Positions 15,220 through 25,640 are shown, counted from the stretch's first letter. The stretch is 34,792 nt of DNA from Flavobacteriaceae bacterium UBA3078 (GCA_002366675.1 DFBO01000003.1:1-34792), one strand, 5' to 3'. Notes: generated from the sequence alone by a model not told the origin. A program made the numbers and translations.

Positions 15220-16401
15220 ATGAAAAATATACAACTCCTCATTATCCTTACTCTTATTGTTTCGTCATGTGGCAATAAAAAAGAAAAATCTTTTGATGAT
15301 GTTCTTGCGTCTGATAATTTTACAGAATTAAAAGAAAAACGGAACCAAATAAATACGAAACAACAAGAACTTAATGAGCAAATAAAATTGCTTAATGAAA
15401 AAATAGCGATACTTGATACAGTAAGAAAAGTGCCTTTAATTACAACCTTCAAAGCAAAACAAGAAGTATTTAATCATCAATTAGAAATTCAAGGAAATGT
15501 TACAACCAAAGACTTATTAGTAATCACTCCAGAATATAATGGTATTTTAACCAACGTTTATGTTAAGGAAGGTCAAAAAGTAAATAAGGGACAGCTTTTG
15601 GCTAAAATTGACGATGGAGGCTTAAGTCAGCAATTAGCACAATTAGAAATCCAAACCAATTTAGCTAAAACAACTTTCGAGCGCCAAAAGCGTCTTTGGG
15701 ATCAAAACATTGGTAGCGAAATTCAATATTTGCAAGCAAAATCAACTTACGAGTCACAAGAAGCAGCAGTAAATCAGTTAAAAAAACAAATAGCAAAAAC
15801 AAATGTTACAGCGCCTTTTACTGGAAGAATAGACGATGTCATTACTGAACAAGGAAGTGTTGTGGTTGCAGGACAATCTCAACTTATGCGTATTGTAAAT
15901 TTAAACAATATGTATATTGAAACAGATGTTCCAGAAAGCTATATTTCTAATGTAACAAGAGGAAAAAATGTTACTGTGGAATTTCCTGTTTTAGGAAAAA
16001 TTATCGAAACAAAAATTCGTCAAGCTGGTGATGTTATTAATCCAGCCAATAGAACCTTTAAAGTTGAAGTAAGTGTTCCTAACGATGACAAAACCATCAA
16101 ACCTAACTTAACAGCACGTCTAAAAATTAACGATTATACTAATGAAAATGCGATACTTATTCCACAAAGTATTATCTCAGAAAATGCTGAAGGAGAGCAA
16201 TACATCTATATTGTAAATAATAAAAATTCGAACAACGAAGGTGATGCCGAACGATTAATTATTAAAACAGGAAGAACTCAAGGTGACGTTATAGAAGTTC
16301 TTGAAGGAATTGAAAATGGAGCCGAAATTATTAAAGAAGGTGCGCGAAGTGTGAAAGATGGTCAAATTGTAAAAGTTATAAATTTACCAAACGAAAACTA
16401 G
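15220..16401 (+). CDS. RND efflux periplasmic adaptor (membrane fusion) lipoprotein
   Basis: Links the RND pump with the TolC-like channel. The 393-residue protein has a lipoprotein signal whose lipobox (VSSC) predicts lipidation at Cys17. A coiled-coil stretch follows (about 26-70). The lipoyl-like domain (GILTNVYVKEGQKVNKG, about 106-130), an alpha-hairpin (about 135-185), a beta-barrel (from about 190) and a C-terminal membrane-proximal domain complete the usual order. The additional coiled coil before the first lipoyl half is somewhat unusual compared with AcrA. It is followed by a 36-bp gap before the pump gene. Confidence 0.9.
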   Translation: MKNIQLLIILTLIVSSCGNKKEKSFDDVLASDNFTELKEKRNQINTKQQELNEQIKLLNEKIAILDTVRKVPLITTFKAKQEVFNHQLEIQGNVTTKDLLVITPEYNGILTNVYVKEGQKVNKGQLLAKIDDGGLSQQLAQLEIQTNLAKTTFERQKRLWDQNIGSEIQYLQAKSTYESQEAAVNQLKKQIAKTNVTAPFTGRIDDVITEQGSVVVAGQSQLMRIVNLNNMYIETDVPESYISNVTRGKNVTVEFPVLGKIIETKIRQAGDVINPANRTFKVEVSVPNDDKTIKPNLTARLKINDYTNENAILIPQSIISENAEGEQYIYIVNNKNSNNEGDAERLIIKTGRTQGDVIEVLEGIENGAEIIKEGARSVKDGQIVKVINLPNEN

Positions 16402-16437
16402 GAGAATGCGAAGTGCAGCAACCAAAACTAAACATTA

Positions 16438-19400
16438 ATGACTAAAAAGAAAAAACAAGTTGATAAAGAATTTGGTTTATCATCATGGGCAATTAGCAAT
16501 AAAACCACCATGTATGTCCTTATTCTGGTTATATTTTATTTAGGCGTTTCTGCCTTTTTTGATATGCCTCGTGAAAGCTTCCCTGAAGTAAATGAAACCA
16601 AAATATATGTCAGTTCTGTGTACCCTGGAAACACAGCAGAGGATGTTGAAAAACTAATTACAGACCCTCTGGAGGATGATCTTAAAACAGTAAGTAATGT
16701 GGTTGAAATAACTTCAACTTCGCAAGAGGATTTCTCCATGATTATTGTAGAATTCGACGAACATCTTACAGTAGAACAAGCAAAACAAAAAGTAAAAGAT
16801 GAAATAGACACAAAAACAGCTGGCGAAGATTGGCCCATGTCTAATGGAGCCAAAGTAAAACCAGAAGTGTTTGAATTGAGCCTTTCCGAAGAAAGACCAA
16901 TTCTTAATATTAATATCTCTGGCGATTATCCTGTTGAAAAACTCAAGGAATATGGTGAATATCTTCAAGATGAAATTGAAGATTTAATAGAAATTAAAAA
17001 AGTAGATATTCGTGGTGCACAAGATAAAGAAGTTGAAATTGCCGTAGATATCTATAAAATGATGGCTGCCGAAGTTACTTTTTCAGATATTATTAGTGCT
17101 ATTAACAACGGAAACATAACCATGTCTGCTGGAAACTTAAAAACCAGTGGACAACGTAGAACCATCCGTATTTTAGGTGAAATTGATTCGCCTAAACAAC
17201 TCGAGAACTTTGTTGTAAAAGCAGAAAATGGTCATGCCATTTATTTAAAAGATGTAGCCACTGTTACTTTTCATGAAGAAGACAAAACTACTTTTGCTCG
17301 AGAGTTTGGCAAACCAGTTGTGATGTTGGACGTGAAAAAACGTGCAGGTAAAAACATGGTTGCTGCAGCAGAACAAATCAAAGTTATTGTTCAAGACGCT
17401 AAAGACAATGTATTTCCTCAAGATTTAATAGTCACAATTGCAAACGATCAATCACCAGTAACAATTGGAAAAGTAGACGATTTAGTAAACAATATTATTT
17501 TTGGTGTCATACTTGTCGTTACAGTTTTAATGTTCTTTTTAGGCTTTAAAAACGCGATTTTTGTTGGTTTTGCAATTCCAATGTCCATGTTTATGTCTCT
17601 TATGATATTAAACCTATTGGGACAAAGTTTAAACACGATGGTTCTTTTCGGATTAATTATGGGACTTGGTATGTTGGTTGACAATGGTATTGTGGTGGTA
17701 GAAAATGTCTATCGACTCATGGACGAAGAAGGCATGAGTAGAAAAAAAGCTGCAAAAAAAGGGATTGGCGAAATTGCGTTTCCTATTATTATTTCAACGG
17801 CAACAACAGTTGCAGCTTTTATTCCTTTAGGTTTATGGCCTGGCATTATGGGAGAATTTATGATGATTTTACCTATTACTCTTTCTGTAGTTTTAGGTTC
17901 CTCGTTATTTGTTGCCATATTCTTTAACTCGGTTTTAGTGTCTCAATTTATGAATATCGAAGACACAGACTTACCATTAAAAAAAATCATTCGAACTACT
18001 ATAATCATAGCTAGCATTGGCTTACTAATATATATTTTTGGTGGTGACTATCGAGCACTTGGATCCTTAATGATTTTTACTGCTATCATGCTTTGGGTCT
18101 ATCGTTTATTTTTACGTAAATGGGCAAATAGTTTTCAAACAAAAACACTGGTTAAATTAGAACGATGGTATGAAAATCAATTACGTTGGGCATTATCTGG
18201 GTGGAGGCCTTTTGGAATAACCATTGGAACTTTTACTTTGCTAATTATTGCTTTTATAGCTTTTGGTATTTCTCTATCAACACAACGTACCAAAGTGGAG
18301 TTTTTCCCAGATAACAAACCAAATCAAATTATTGTTTATATAGAATATCCACAAGGAACAGCTATTGAGAAAACTAATACCATTACTAAAGAAATAGAAA
18401 AAATTGTTTATAAGGTAGTAAATAACGACCAATACAAAGATGGTAATTATAATTTTATGGTAGAAAGTGCTGTGTCTCAAGTTGGAGAAGGTGCTGGAAA
18501 CCCAGAAACAGATAGTGGTTCTTCTGCCGAAATGCCTCATAAAGCTAAAATTACAGCTTCCATGCGTGAATTTAAATATCGACGTGGTGAAGACAGTGAA
18601 TTATTACGTCAAAAAGTACAAAAAGCTTTGGTTGGCATTTTTCCAGGTGTACTAATTTCTGTAGAAAAAGATTCCAATGGACCACCTGCTGGTTCGCCAA
18701 TTAATATTGAAATTGAAGGAGATGATTATGACGAGCTGATAAATACAGCAGAAAACATGCGCGAATTCATCAACGACAAAAACATTCCAGGTATTGATGA
18801 GCTTAAAATAGACGTCAATAAAGATAAACCGTCAATGAGAGTTGTTATTAACAGAGAAAAAGCTGGAGAATTAGGTATCAGTGCTTCACAAATTGGTCAA
18901 CAATTACGTAACTCTATTTTTGGGTCGAAATCTGGAATTTATAAAAAAAACGGTGATGATTTTGATATCTACGTACGTTTTAATGAAGACAACCGTTATA
19001 ATACAAGTGCCCTTTTTAATCAAAATATTACGTTTAGGGATAAAACAGGACAAATAAAAAGCATTCCTGTTTCAGCAGTGGCAAAACATGAAAACAATTC
19101 AGGGTTTAGTGCCATAAAACATAAAGAAACCAAACGAATTGTTACAGTTTATTCGGCATTATCTCCTGGTTTTACTGATGCAGGAGCTATTGTAACCCAG
19201 ATTCAGAATGAAATGAAAAACTATAAAGGGTTGCCAGATAATATTCAAATTGATTATACTGGTCAGATTGAAGAACAAAACAAACAAATGACCTTTTTAA
19301 TGGGAGCATTTTTTACAGGATTGGGACTTATCTTTTTCATCTTAATATTTCAATTTAATTCTGTTTCAAAACCTGCTATTATTATGCTAGCCATATTCTT

Positions 19401-19923
19401 AAGCTTTATTGGTGTATTTGGAGGTATTGTTCTTACAGGTAGTTCTTTTGTGATTATGATGACTATGGTTGGTATTATTTCACTTGCAGGAATTGTGGTA
19501 AATAATGGTGTGGTTCTTCTCGATTATGCACAACTATTAATAGATAGAAAAAAGCAACAGCTAGATTTTGATGATTATAAATATTTAGAAAAAGAAGATT
19601 TATTTGAAAGTATTGTTCGAGCAGGAAAGGCACGTTTAAGACCTGTATTATTGACAGCTATAACAACCATTTTAGGTTTAGTGCCATTAGCTATTGGATT
19701 TAATATCAACTTTTTTTCCTTGTTTGCAGATTTTAATCCAGACATATATTGGGGAGGAGATAATGTTAGGTTTTGGGGCCCACTAGCGTGGACTGTCATT
19801 TACGGCTTGTTAATAGCAACCTTCTTAACCCTAATTGTAGTTCCAGTATTGTTCTTTTTATCTATGCAATTAAAAATGTGGCTATATAAAAGAAGAAATA
19901 CTAAGTCGAAAGAGGTTATTTGA
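16438..19923 (+). CDS. RND-family efflux pump, inner-membrane subunit
   Basis: Proton-driven exporter of the AcrB/MMPL superfamily, expected to be a trimer in the inner membrane. At 1161 residues it is longer than the usual 1030-1060. The first membrane helix is near 22-42, two large periplasmic domains follow the standard layout, and the TM4 motif reads LVDNGIVVVEN. So Asp415 is kept, while the second aspartate of AcrB is Asn416. TM10 carries VVNNGVVLLDY. An additional hydrophobic pair around residues 520-560 explains part of the extra length. Drug, lipid or metal substrate cannot be inferred. Its last 8 bp overlap the remains of the convergent aminotransferase pseudogene. Confidence 0.92.
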   Translation: MTKKKKQVDKEFGLSSWAISNKTTMYVLILVIFYLGVSAFFDMPRESFPEVNETKIYVSSVYPGNTAEDVEKLITDPLEDDLKTVSNVVEITSTSQEDFSMIIVEFDEHLTVEQAKQKVKDEIDTKTAGEDWPMSNGAKVKPEVFELSLSEERPILNINISGDYPVEKLKEYGEYLQDEIEDLIEIKKVDIRGAQDKEVEIAVDIYKMMAAEVTFSDIISAINNGNITMSAGNLKTSGQRRTIRILGEIDSPKQLENFVVKAENGHAIYLKDVATVTFHEEDKTTFAREFGKPVVMLDVKKRAGKNMVAAAEQIKVIVQDAKDNVFPQDLIVTIANDQSPVTIGKVDDLVNNIIFGVILVVTVLMFFLGFKNAIFVGFAIPMSMFMSLMILNLLGQSLNTMVLFGLIMGLGMLVDNGIVVVENVYRLMDEEGMSRKKAAKKGIGEIAFPIIISTATTVAAFIPLGLWPGIMGEFMMILPITLSVVLGSSLFVAIFFNSVLVSQFMNIEDTDLPLKKIIRTTIIIASIGLLIYIFGGDYRALGSLMIFTAIMLWVYRLFLRKWANSFQTKTLVKLERWYENQLRWALSGWRPFGITIGTFTLLIIAFIAFGISLSTQRTKVEFFPDNKPNQIIVYIEYPQGTAIEKTNTITKEIEKIVYKVVNNDQYKDGNYNFMVESAVSQVGEGAGNPETDSGSSAEMPHKAKITASMREFKYRRGEDSELLRQKVQKALVGIFPGVLISVEKDSNGPPAGSPINIEIEGDDYDELINTAENMREFINDKNIPGIDELKIDVNKDKPSMRVVINREKAGELGISASQIGQQLRNSIFGSKSGIYKKNGDDFDIYVRFNEDNRYNTSALFNQNITFRDKTGQIKSIPVSAVAKHENNSGFSAIKHKETKRIVTVYSALSPGFTDAGAIVTQIQNEMKNYKGLPDNIQIDYTGQIEEQNKQMTFLMGAFFTGLGLIFFILIFQFNSVSKPAIIMLAIFLSFIGVFGGIVLTGSSFVIMMTMVGIISLAGIVVNNGVVLLDYAQLLIDRKKQQLDFDDYKYLEKEDLFESIVRAGKARLRPVLLTAITTILGLVPLAIGFNINFFSLFADFNPDIYWGGDNVRFWGPLAWTVIYGLLIATFLTLIVVPVLFFLSMQLKMWLYKRRNTKSKEVI

Positions 19924-20545
19924 GTTGCAAGCCCCTAATTAATTGAGTCAATTTATTGGTGCCTAAATAGATATTAGGAGCATTTAAAATTGAATTTCCA
20001 TCAACATCAACAAAAACGAGTCTAAAAAACAGCTCTTCTTCTTCAAAGTAAAATCGCTTGCTGGAAGAAGAGCTACTTGATAATTTTCAAGAATACAGCA
20101 AAAAAAGTTGCTCTACAAATTTCTGTTAAATTCTCCAACTCTTCATTAGTATAAACAGCTCCTGTAGGATTATTTGGAGAGTTTAGTATTAATGTTTGTT
20201 GATTGGGAGTGCCTTACAATAAGCTTTCAAGGTATTAGTATGAAGCTAAAATTATGCTCTAAACTCATTTCTAAAACTTTATATTCCCCATTTTAAAAAT
20301 TAATTTGTGGACCATAACTCGCCCAGCTTCCTTTCGGGATTAAAAAAACACTATCTAAAATCAATAGTTGGTAAATTATGATTGTTGGTAGCATTCTCTA
20401 GTAAAGCATTTGCTATACTCTGATGAATAGGAAAAGGCAATTATCCAATTCCAAAATGATAGATATCTTTACCTTCACTTCGTAATACGTTTACTTTTTG
20501 ATTAATTGCTAACAGATGAAGGTTTTAAATTTTGTATGTACGTAT
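19916..20545 (-). pseudogene. Decayed class I/II aminotransferase pseudogene
   Basis: Remnant of a pyridoxal-phosphate aminotransferase that would need roughly 430 codons; only about 630 bp are left. Minus-strand pieces in order: an N-terminal part (about 20525-20390) reading AINQKV, then SEGKDIYHFGIG and a TAA where LPFPIH continues; FLIPKGSWASYGP, then another stop (about 20345-20290); the substrate-binding motif LNSPNNPTGAVY (about 20150-20190), followed by EELENLTEICR; and a C-terminal piece with VALLPASDF, a 1-bp frameshift and EEEELFFRLVFVDVDG (about 20070-19990). The part with the PLP lysine is deleted. I count at least two in-frame stops, several frameshifts and two large deletions. 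No start codon remains. Confidence 0.85.
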
Positions 20546-20574
20546 TTATTTTAATTATAACTATTGAAAAAAAA

Positions 20575-20602
20575 AAGCTCTATACAAAATTGTATAGAGC
20601 TT
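20575..20602 (-). terminator. Intrinsic terminator of the TonB-dependent receptor gene
   Basis: A 13-bp perfect stem pairs 20575-20587 with 20590-20602. On the minus strand it is followed by a run of about ten T, 24 bp after the receptor stop codon. Confidence 0.88.
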
Positions 20603-20625
20603 AATATAAATAATTAATATGCTTA

Positions 20626-23607
20626 CTAATCGAGAGTAATACTTACTCTAGCAAAAACATATCTTCCCATAAACCCAAATTGAGATGTCCTTCTAGAATA
20701 TGGAAAAGAAGCATTAGATTGACTTCCAGGTCTGTTTTCGTCTGGATAAATATCAAATACGTTATTGGCTCCCACTGTAATCATTGTGTTTTCAAATAAT
20801 TGATTTGACACTGTTAAATCAGTAATTATTTTACCTCCATAAATTGCATTGTCATTTACAATTGCTCCATCAACTCTAGGTTGACCGGCAAATTCATCTG
20901 GATCAGTTACTTCACCAAAATACACGTTTCTCAATAAGAATGTCCATTTATCATTTTGAAGAACGTGGGTTAAATTTAATTTAGTTCTTGGTTGTGCAAG
21001 AATTAAAAATGCCTCTTCTTGAGCATCAAAATAATCACCACTTAAACCAGCATCAGCTATTTTGGTAGGAACGTTAACATTGGTAATTTCAGTTTCAGAA
21101 AATGTTGCAGCCAAGGTATTATCTAATGAGAACCCTTTAAACAAATCATTAAACTTGTATCCAGCAACGATATCTACACCTTGATTTTTAGTGTCGACAG
21201 CATTTGCTAAAAACTGTGCTTTACCAGCTCCTGCAGCAACAAAAATAGGCTCAAGTACAGGGTCGTTATTATGGCTAAACTTACCTGTTAATACAATTCT
21301 ATCATCAATAGTAATATGATACGCATCTACAGTTAAAGTAAAACCACCAAATTTAGCAGTAGCACCTAAACTCACACTTTGAGATGTTTCTTCTTCAAGT
21401 TTTTGAATACCTAACAATCCTGCTAATTGACTATCATTTCTAAATAATCCTACTTCTTCTGCTACACCATCAGCATTAAAAATAGTACTACTTCTGCTAA
21501 AGAATTGCTGATGTAAAGAAGGTGCTCTAAACCCTGTATTAAATGCAGCTCTAATATTTATATTCTCTGTAGCTTTAAAACGTGATGCAATTTTGTAATT
21601 AAAAGTCGATCCAAAATCTGAAAAACTTTCAAATCGAAGCGCTAAACTCACTAAAAGATTTTCAGTAACGTCTGCTTCTGCATCAGCATATACACCAATA
21701 CTGTTTCTAAATTTATCTACAGCATTTTGTGGCGTAAACCCTCCAAAAACTTGTGACGTTCCAGGTAAAGATTCTCCAAGTGCATTTGTTGCACCACCAA
21801 CACCACCAACAGTAGGTATTCCATTGTTATCATACGTTGCATAAGAATTCTCAGCGCCTTCAACAATTATGAAATGATCGACTCTATATTCAGCTCCAAA
21901 AGCTAAATTCAAGCCTGAAAATATATCGTCATGAAACTTACTAATATCTAAATTGGTTGTGTTCTGAGCAAATTCAAAAGAACCAGCATCAAAACTTGAA
22001 GGTGAACTAGCGCCTAAACTTGCATTTGTAGAATTTACAACGGTATATGCAAAAGAATTAGAACCATAGGTGTTAGAAAAATCTATATTCCAACCTTTTT
22101 CAGTCTCTCCTTTTATCCCAACTGCTACAGATTTATCTAAAATATCTGATTGTATTCCTGGTAAAAAACCGTTAGGATTAACAGCTGTATTGGCTTTTGG
22201 TCTCCATGGCTCTCTTAAAAACCCATATCCTAGTCCTTGTCTATAAGATAATCCTCCAAAAGAATATAATTCTGTATTCTCAGCTACTGGAATAGATAAG
22301 TTTGCAAAGAATTTCCCTTCTCTTAACTTTGAAGTACCAACTTTAAATCTAAAATCATTTCTTTCTTGCCCTCTTAAAGCAAATTGTGCATCATCTAATT
22401 CTTGATACGTAGCAAACTCTCCTGTACCTCCATTTGGTAAAAACCCACTCAATAGATCTAAGTCCCCTGGTGTGTTTAAATCTCCATTTCCATCTACAGA
22501 TAAATCTAAAGCTGCAATAGAAGCCTGATCTGCTGCATTAATATAGTCTGAGCCTAACATTCCAGCACCAGCTTGATAATCTGCTGCTGTCATATCAGCA
22601 ATCGATCCTCCATTTGCAGAAATAAAAGCATTTTCTACAGCATTGGCTATATCATAAATCTGTTCTAAATTAGTTGCATTTCTTAATGCTGGATTTCTAG
22701 TAGCAAAAGATCCTGAGAAATTAATAAATCCTCCATCATTACCTAATGGTAATCCATAATTTGCATCAACTTGTATTCTTTCTCCATCAACACCTCCATC
22801 TTGGTGATTACTCCCATCAGACATGTTTGCACCAGTAGTAACAGCTATATCTAATTTACCTGTCGCTTCTTTTAACACAATATTTATAACTCCTGCAATC
22901 GCATCAGATCCATATTGTGCCGCTGCACCATCTCTTAAAACTTCAATTCTTTTAATAGCAGAAGTAGGAATAGAATTCATATCTGTACCAACACTACCAG
23001 CTCCAACTGTCCCATTAATGTTTAAAAGCGACGTATTATGTCTTCTCTTTCCATTAATTAAAACTAAAACTTGATCTGGCCCTAAACCTCTTAAAGATGC
23101 TGGATCTATATGATCTGTTCCATCTGAAACGGTTTGCGTTTGCGATGTAAATGAAGGCGCTACATAGTTTAAGATTTCATTTATTGAAGTTTGCGGCCCA
23201 TTTGTAGCCAAAGCTACAACATCTATTACATCAACTGGAACAGCTGTATCTATAGCAGCTCTACTTGGGTTTCTTGAACCAACAAGAACAATTTCATCAA
23301 GAGCAACGCCCTCTTCTAATGATACTGATACACTTTGTGCTGAAGCAACTTCTAACTCTTGTGCTGTATATCCAACAGATGATATTACTAATGTTGCAGG
23401 AAATGTACTCACATCAAGACTAAAATTTCCATCAAAATCTGATGTCGTCCCATTTGTAGTTCCTTTAACAATAATATTTGCACCAGGTACTGGGTTATTC
23501 GAATTTGCCTCCGTGACCGTTCCTGTTACATTCCCTTGTGCCAAAACGCCTAAAGGACAAATTATCATTGCAAAAAACAACAATTTTAAATAGTAAACAT
23601 GTTTCAT
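20626..23607 (-). CDS. TonB-dependent receptor with CarboxypepD-reg-like N-terminal domain
   Basis: Outer-membrane active transporter. The 993 residues comprise a signal peptide (1-23, ending VLAQ) and a carboxypeptidase-D regulatory-like domain (about 27-98). A TonB-box-like stretch DEIVLVGSR (104-112) comes next, then the plug (about 120-245, with VLVLINGKRR, IEVLRDGAAAQYGSDAIAGVI) and a 22-strand-type barrel. There is no SusD partner gene beside it, and the plug is of the siderophore/cobalamin class rather than SusC-like. The substrate is not evident. It is a single-gene transcript, divergent from aspS and ending in a strong terminator. The exb operon at the window start could supply energy for it. 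Confidence 0.92.
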   Translation of the reverse strand: MKHVYYLKLLFFAMIICPLGVLAQGNVTGTVTEANSNNPVPGANIIVKGTTNGTTSDFDGNFSLDVSTFPATLVISSVGYTAQELEVASAQSVSVSLEEGVALDEIVLVGSRNPSRAAIDTAVPVDVIDVVALATNGPQTSINEILNYVAPSFTSQTQTVSDGTDHIDPASLRGLGPDQVLVLINGKRRHNTSLLNINGTVGAGSVGTDMNSIPTSAIKRIEVLRDGAAAQYGSDAIAGVINIVLKEATGKLDIAVTTGANMSDGSNHQDGGVDGERIQVDANYGLPLGNDGGFINFSGSFATRNPALRNATNLEQIYDIANAVENAFISANGGSIADMTAADYQAGAGMLGSDYINAADQASIAALDLSVDGNGDLNTPGDLDLLSGFLPNGGTGEFATYQELDDAQFALRGQERNDFRFKVGTSKLREGKFFANLSIPVAENTELYSFGGLSYRQGLGYGFLREPWRPKANTAVNPNGFLPGIQSDILDKSVAVGIKGETEKGWNIDFSNTYGSNSFAYTVVNSTNASLGASSPSSFDAGSFEFAQNTTNLDISKFHDDIFSGLNLAFGAEYRVDHFIIVEGAENSYATYDNNGIPTVGGVGGATNALGESLPGTSQVFGGFTPQNAVDKFRNSIGVYADAEADVTENLLVSLALRFESFSDFGSTFNYKIASRFKATENINIRAAFNTGFRAPSLHQQFFSRSSTIFNADGVAEEVGLFRNDSQLAGLLGIQKLEEETSQSVSLGATAKFGGFTLTVDAYHITIDDRIVLTGKFSHNNDPVLEPIFVAAGAGKAQFLANAVDTKNQGVDIVAGYKFNDLFKGFSLDNTLAATFSETEITNVNVPTKIADAGLSGDYFDAQEEAFLILAQPRTKLNLTHVLQNDKWTFLLRNVYFGEVTDPDEFAGQPRVDGAIVNDNAIYGGKIITDLTVSNQLFENTMITVGANNVFDIYPDENRPGSQSNASFPYSRRTSQFGFMGRYVFARVSITLD

Positions 23608-23830
23608 AATTTAAAGTTTATTGATTAATAAGTGAGAAAAGTACTAATAAAAATGTGATTAAATTGAATTTTTGATAATTTTATTAACAATAAATTAACA
23701 AATCCTCACATTATCAACAAACTATAAATAAGATTTCTTATTAAATATATTTTTAAAAGAATTATTCATTTTATAATTACGATTGTATTAATTAAAACCT
23801 CTCAACATTTTAGTTGAAGTTTTTTTATTT

Positions 23831-23838
23831 TAAATTTG
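23831..23838 (+). promoter_or_regulatory. -7 promoter element for aspS
   Basis: TAAATTTG, a full match to TAnnTTTG, 47 bp before the aspS ATG. A TTG at 23814-23816 lies upstream, but closer than the usual -33 spacing. Confidence 0.5.
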
Positions 23839-23885
23839 CAGCTTCAAACATTTAAGGAATAAACTTTGTCCTAAAAATTTTAAAT

Positions 23886-25640
23886 ATGTACAGAAGTCAT
23901 AATTGTGGTGAATTAAGAGCATCACACATAAATACAGAAGTCACACTTTCTGGTTGGGTTCAAAAATCTAGAGATAAAGGATTTATTGTTTGGGTAGATT
24001 TAAGAGATCGTTATGGAATTACGCAACTTATCTTTGATGATGAGCGTACAGAAAAATCTGTGATGGATCTGGCACAAAATCTCGGTCGTGAATTTGTAAT
24101 TCAAATAACAGGAACCGTTATCGAACGTACTTCTAAAAACCCAAATATTCCAACAGGAGATATAGAAATTTTAGTTTCAGAATTAACTGTTTTAAATAGT
24201 TCTAAAACACCTCCTTTTACTATTGAAGATGAAACCGATGGTGGAGAAGATATTAGAATGAAATATCGCTATTTAGATATTAGAAGAAATCCGGTAAAAA
24301 ACAGCTTGATTTTTCGTCATAAAGTGACTCAGGAAGTTAGAAATTTTCTGTCTAAAGAAGGTTTCATTGAAGTTGAAACACCTTACTTAATAAAGTCTAC
24401 TCCAGAAGGAGCTAGAGATTTTGTAGTGCCATCAAGAATGAACGAAGGACAATTTTATGCCCTTCCACAAAGTCCACAAACATTTAAACAATTGTTAATG
24501 ATAGGTGGTATGGATAAGTATTTTCAGATTGTAAAATGCTTTCGAGACGAAGATTTACGTGCAGACAGACAGCCAGAATTTACACAAATTGATTGTGAAA
24601 TGGCGTTTGTAGAACAAGAAGATATATTGAATGCTTTTGAAGGATTAACGAGACATCTTCTAAAGGAAGTAAATGGTGTTGAAATAAAAGAGTTTCCAAG
24701 AATGTTGTATGATGATGCGATGCGTTTATACGGAAACGACAAGCCAGATATACGTTTTGGAATGGAATTTGGCGAACTGAATGATGTAGCACAACATAAA
24801 GATTTTGGAGTATTTAATTCTGCAGAATTGGTTGTTGGAATTGCCGTTCCTGGAGGAAATAGTTACACGAGAAAAGATATTGATAAATTAATCGATTGGG
24901 TTAAACGTCCACAAGTTGGTGCTTTAGGGATGGTTTATAGTCGTTGCAATGACGATGGAAGCTACAAATCTTCTGTCGATAAATTTTACGATCAAGACGA
25001 TTTAGCAAAATGGGCAAATGTTACAGGAGCAAAAGCTGGTGATTTAGTTTGTATTCTTTCTGGAGACACAAATAAAGTACGTGCACAATTAAGTGCTTTA
25101 CGTATGGAATTAGCAGAACGTTTAGGCTTAAGAAACCCTAAAGAGTTTGCTCCACTTTGGGTTATCGATTTCCCTTTATTAGAATTAGATGAAGAAACTG
25201 GCCACTACCACGCCATGCATCATCCATTCACATCGCCTAAATCTGGACAATTAGAGTTACTAAAAACAAATCCTGGAGATGTCAAAGCCAATGCTTACGA
25301 TTTGGTATTAAATGGCAATGAAATTGGTGGAGGATCAATCAGAATTCATGATAAAGACATACAAGCAACCATGTTGAAACATTTAGGGTTTTCTGAAGAA
25401 GATGCTAAAGCACAATTTGGATTCTTAATGGATGCTTTCGAATATGGCGCACCTCCTCATGGTGGTTTAGCTTTCGGGTTAGATAGATTGGTTGCCATAC
25501 TTGACGGACAAGAAACCATTCGTGATTATATAGCCTTTCCAAAAAATAATTCTGGACGCGATATTATGATAGATGCTCCTGCTCCAATTGATGATGAACA
25601 ATTAGAAGAATTAAGTTTAAAACTTAATCTAAAATCATAA
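23886..25640 (+). CDS. aspS: Aspartyl-tRNA synthetase
   Basis: Charges tRNA-Asp with aspartate in the cytoplasm. The 584 residues match the bacterial-type enzyme. An N-terminal OB-fold anticodon-binding domain (about 1-105) precedes the class II catalytic core, with motif 2 (FRDEDLRADRQPEFTQID, 219-236), the bacterial GAD insertion (about 290-400), the GGGSIRIHD segment and motif 3 (GLAFGLDRLVAIL) near the C-terminus. A perfect terminator follows, so the gene is monocistronic. Confidence 0.97.
   Translation: MYRSHNCGELRASHINTEVTLSGWVQKSRDKGFIVWVDLRDRYGITQLIFDDERTEKSVMDLAQNLGREFVIQITGTVIERTSKNPNIPTGDIEILVSELTVLNSSKTPPFTIEDETDGGEDIRMKYRYLDIRRNPVKNSLIFRHKVTQEVRNFLSKEGFIEVETPYLIKSTPEGARDFVVPSRMNEGQFYALPQSPQTFKQLLMIGGMDKYFQIVKCFRDEDLRADRQPEFTQIDCEMAFVEQEDILNAFEGLTRHLLKEVNGVEIKEFPRMLYDDAMRLYGNDKPDIRFGMEFGELNDVAQHKDFGVFNSAELVVGIAVPGGNSYTRKDIDKLIDWVKRPQVGALGMVYSRCNDDGSYKSSVDKFYDQDDLAKWANVTGAKAGDLVCILSGDTNKVRAQLSALRMELAERLGLRNPKEFAPLWVIDFPLLELDEETGHYHAMHHPFTSPKSGQLELLKTNPGDVKANAYDLVLNGNEIGGGSIRIHDKDIQATMLKHLGFSEEDAKAQFGFLMDAFEYGAPPHGGLAFGLDRLVAILDGQETIRDYIAFPKNNSGRDIMIDAPAPIDDEQLEELSLKLNLKS

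Noticed and set aside
22823..23074. Plus-strand open frame of 83 codons inside the TonB-receptor gene
   Set aside because: It is antisense to a strongly conserved plug region and has no promoter or family resemblance; the same holds for the other short frames opposite or inside large genes such as those within the RND, aspS and dxs genes.
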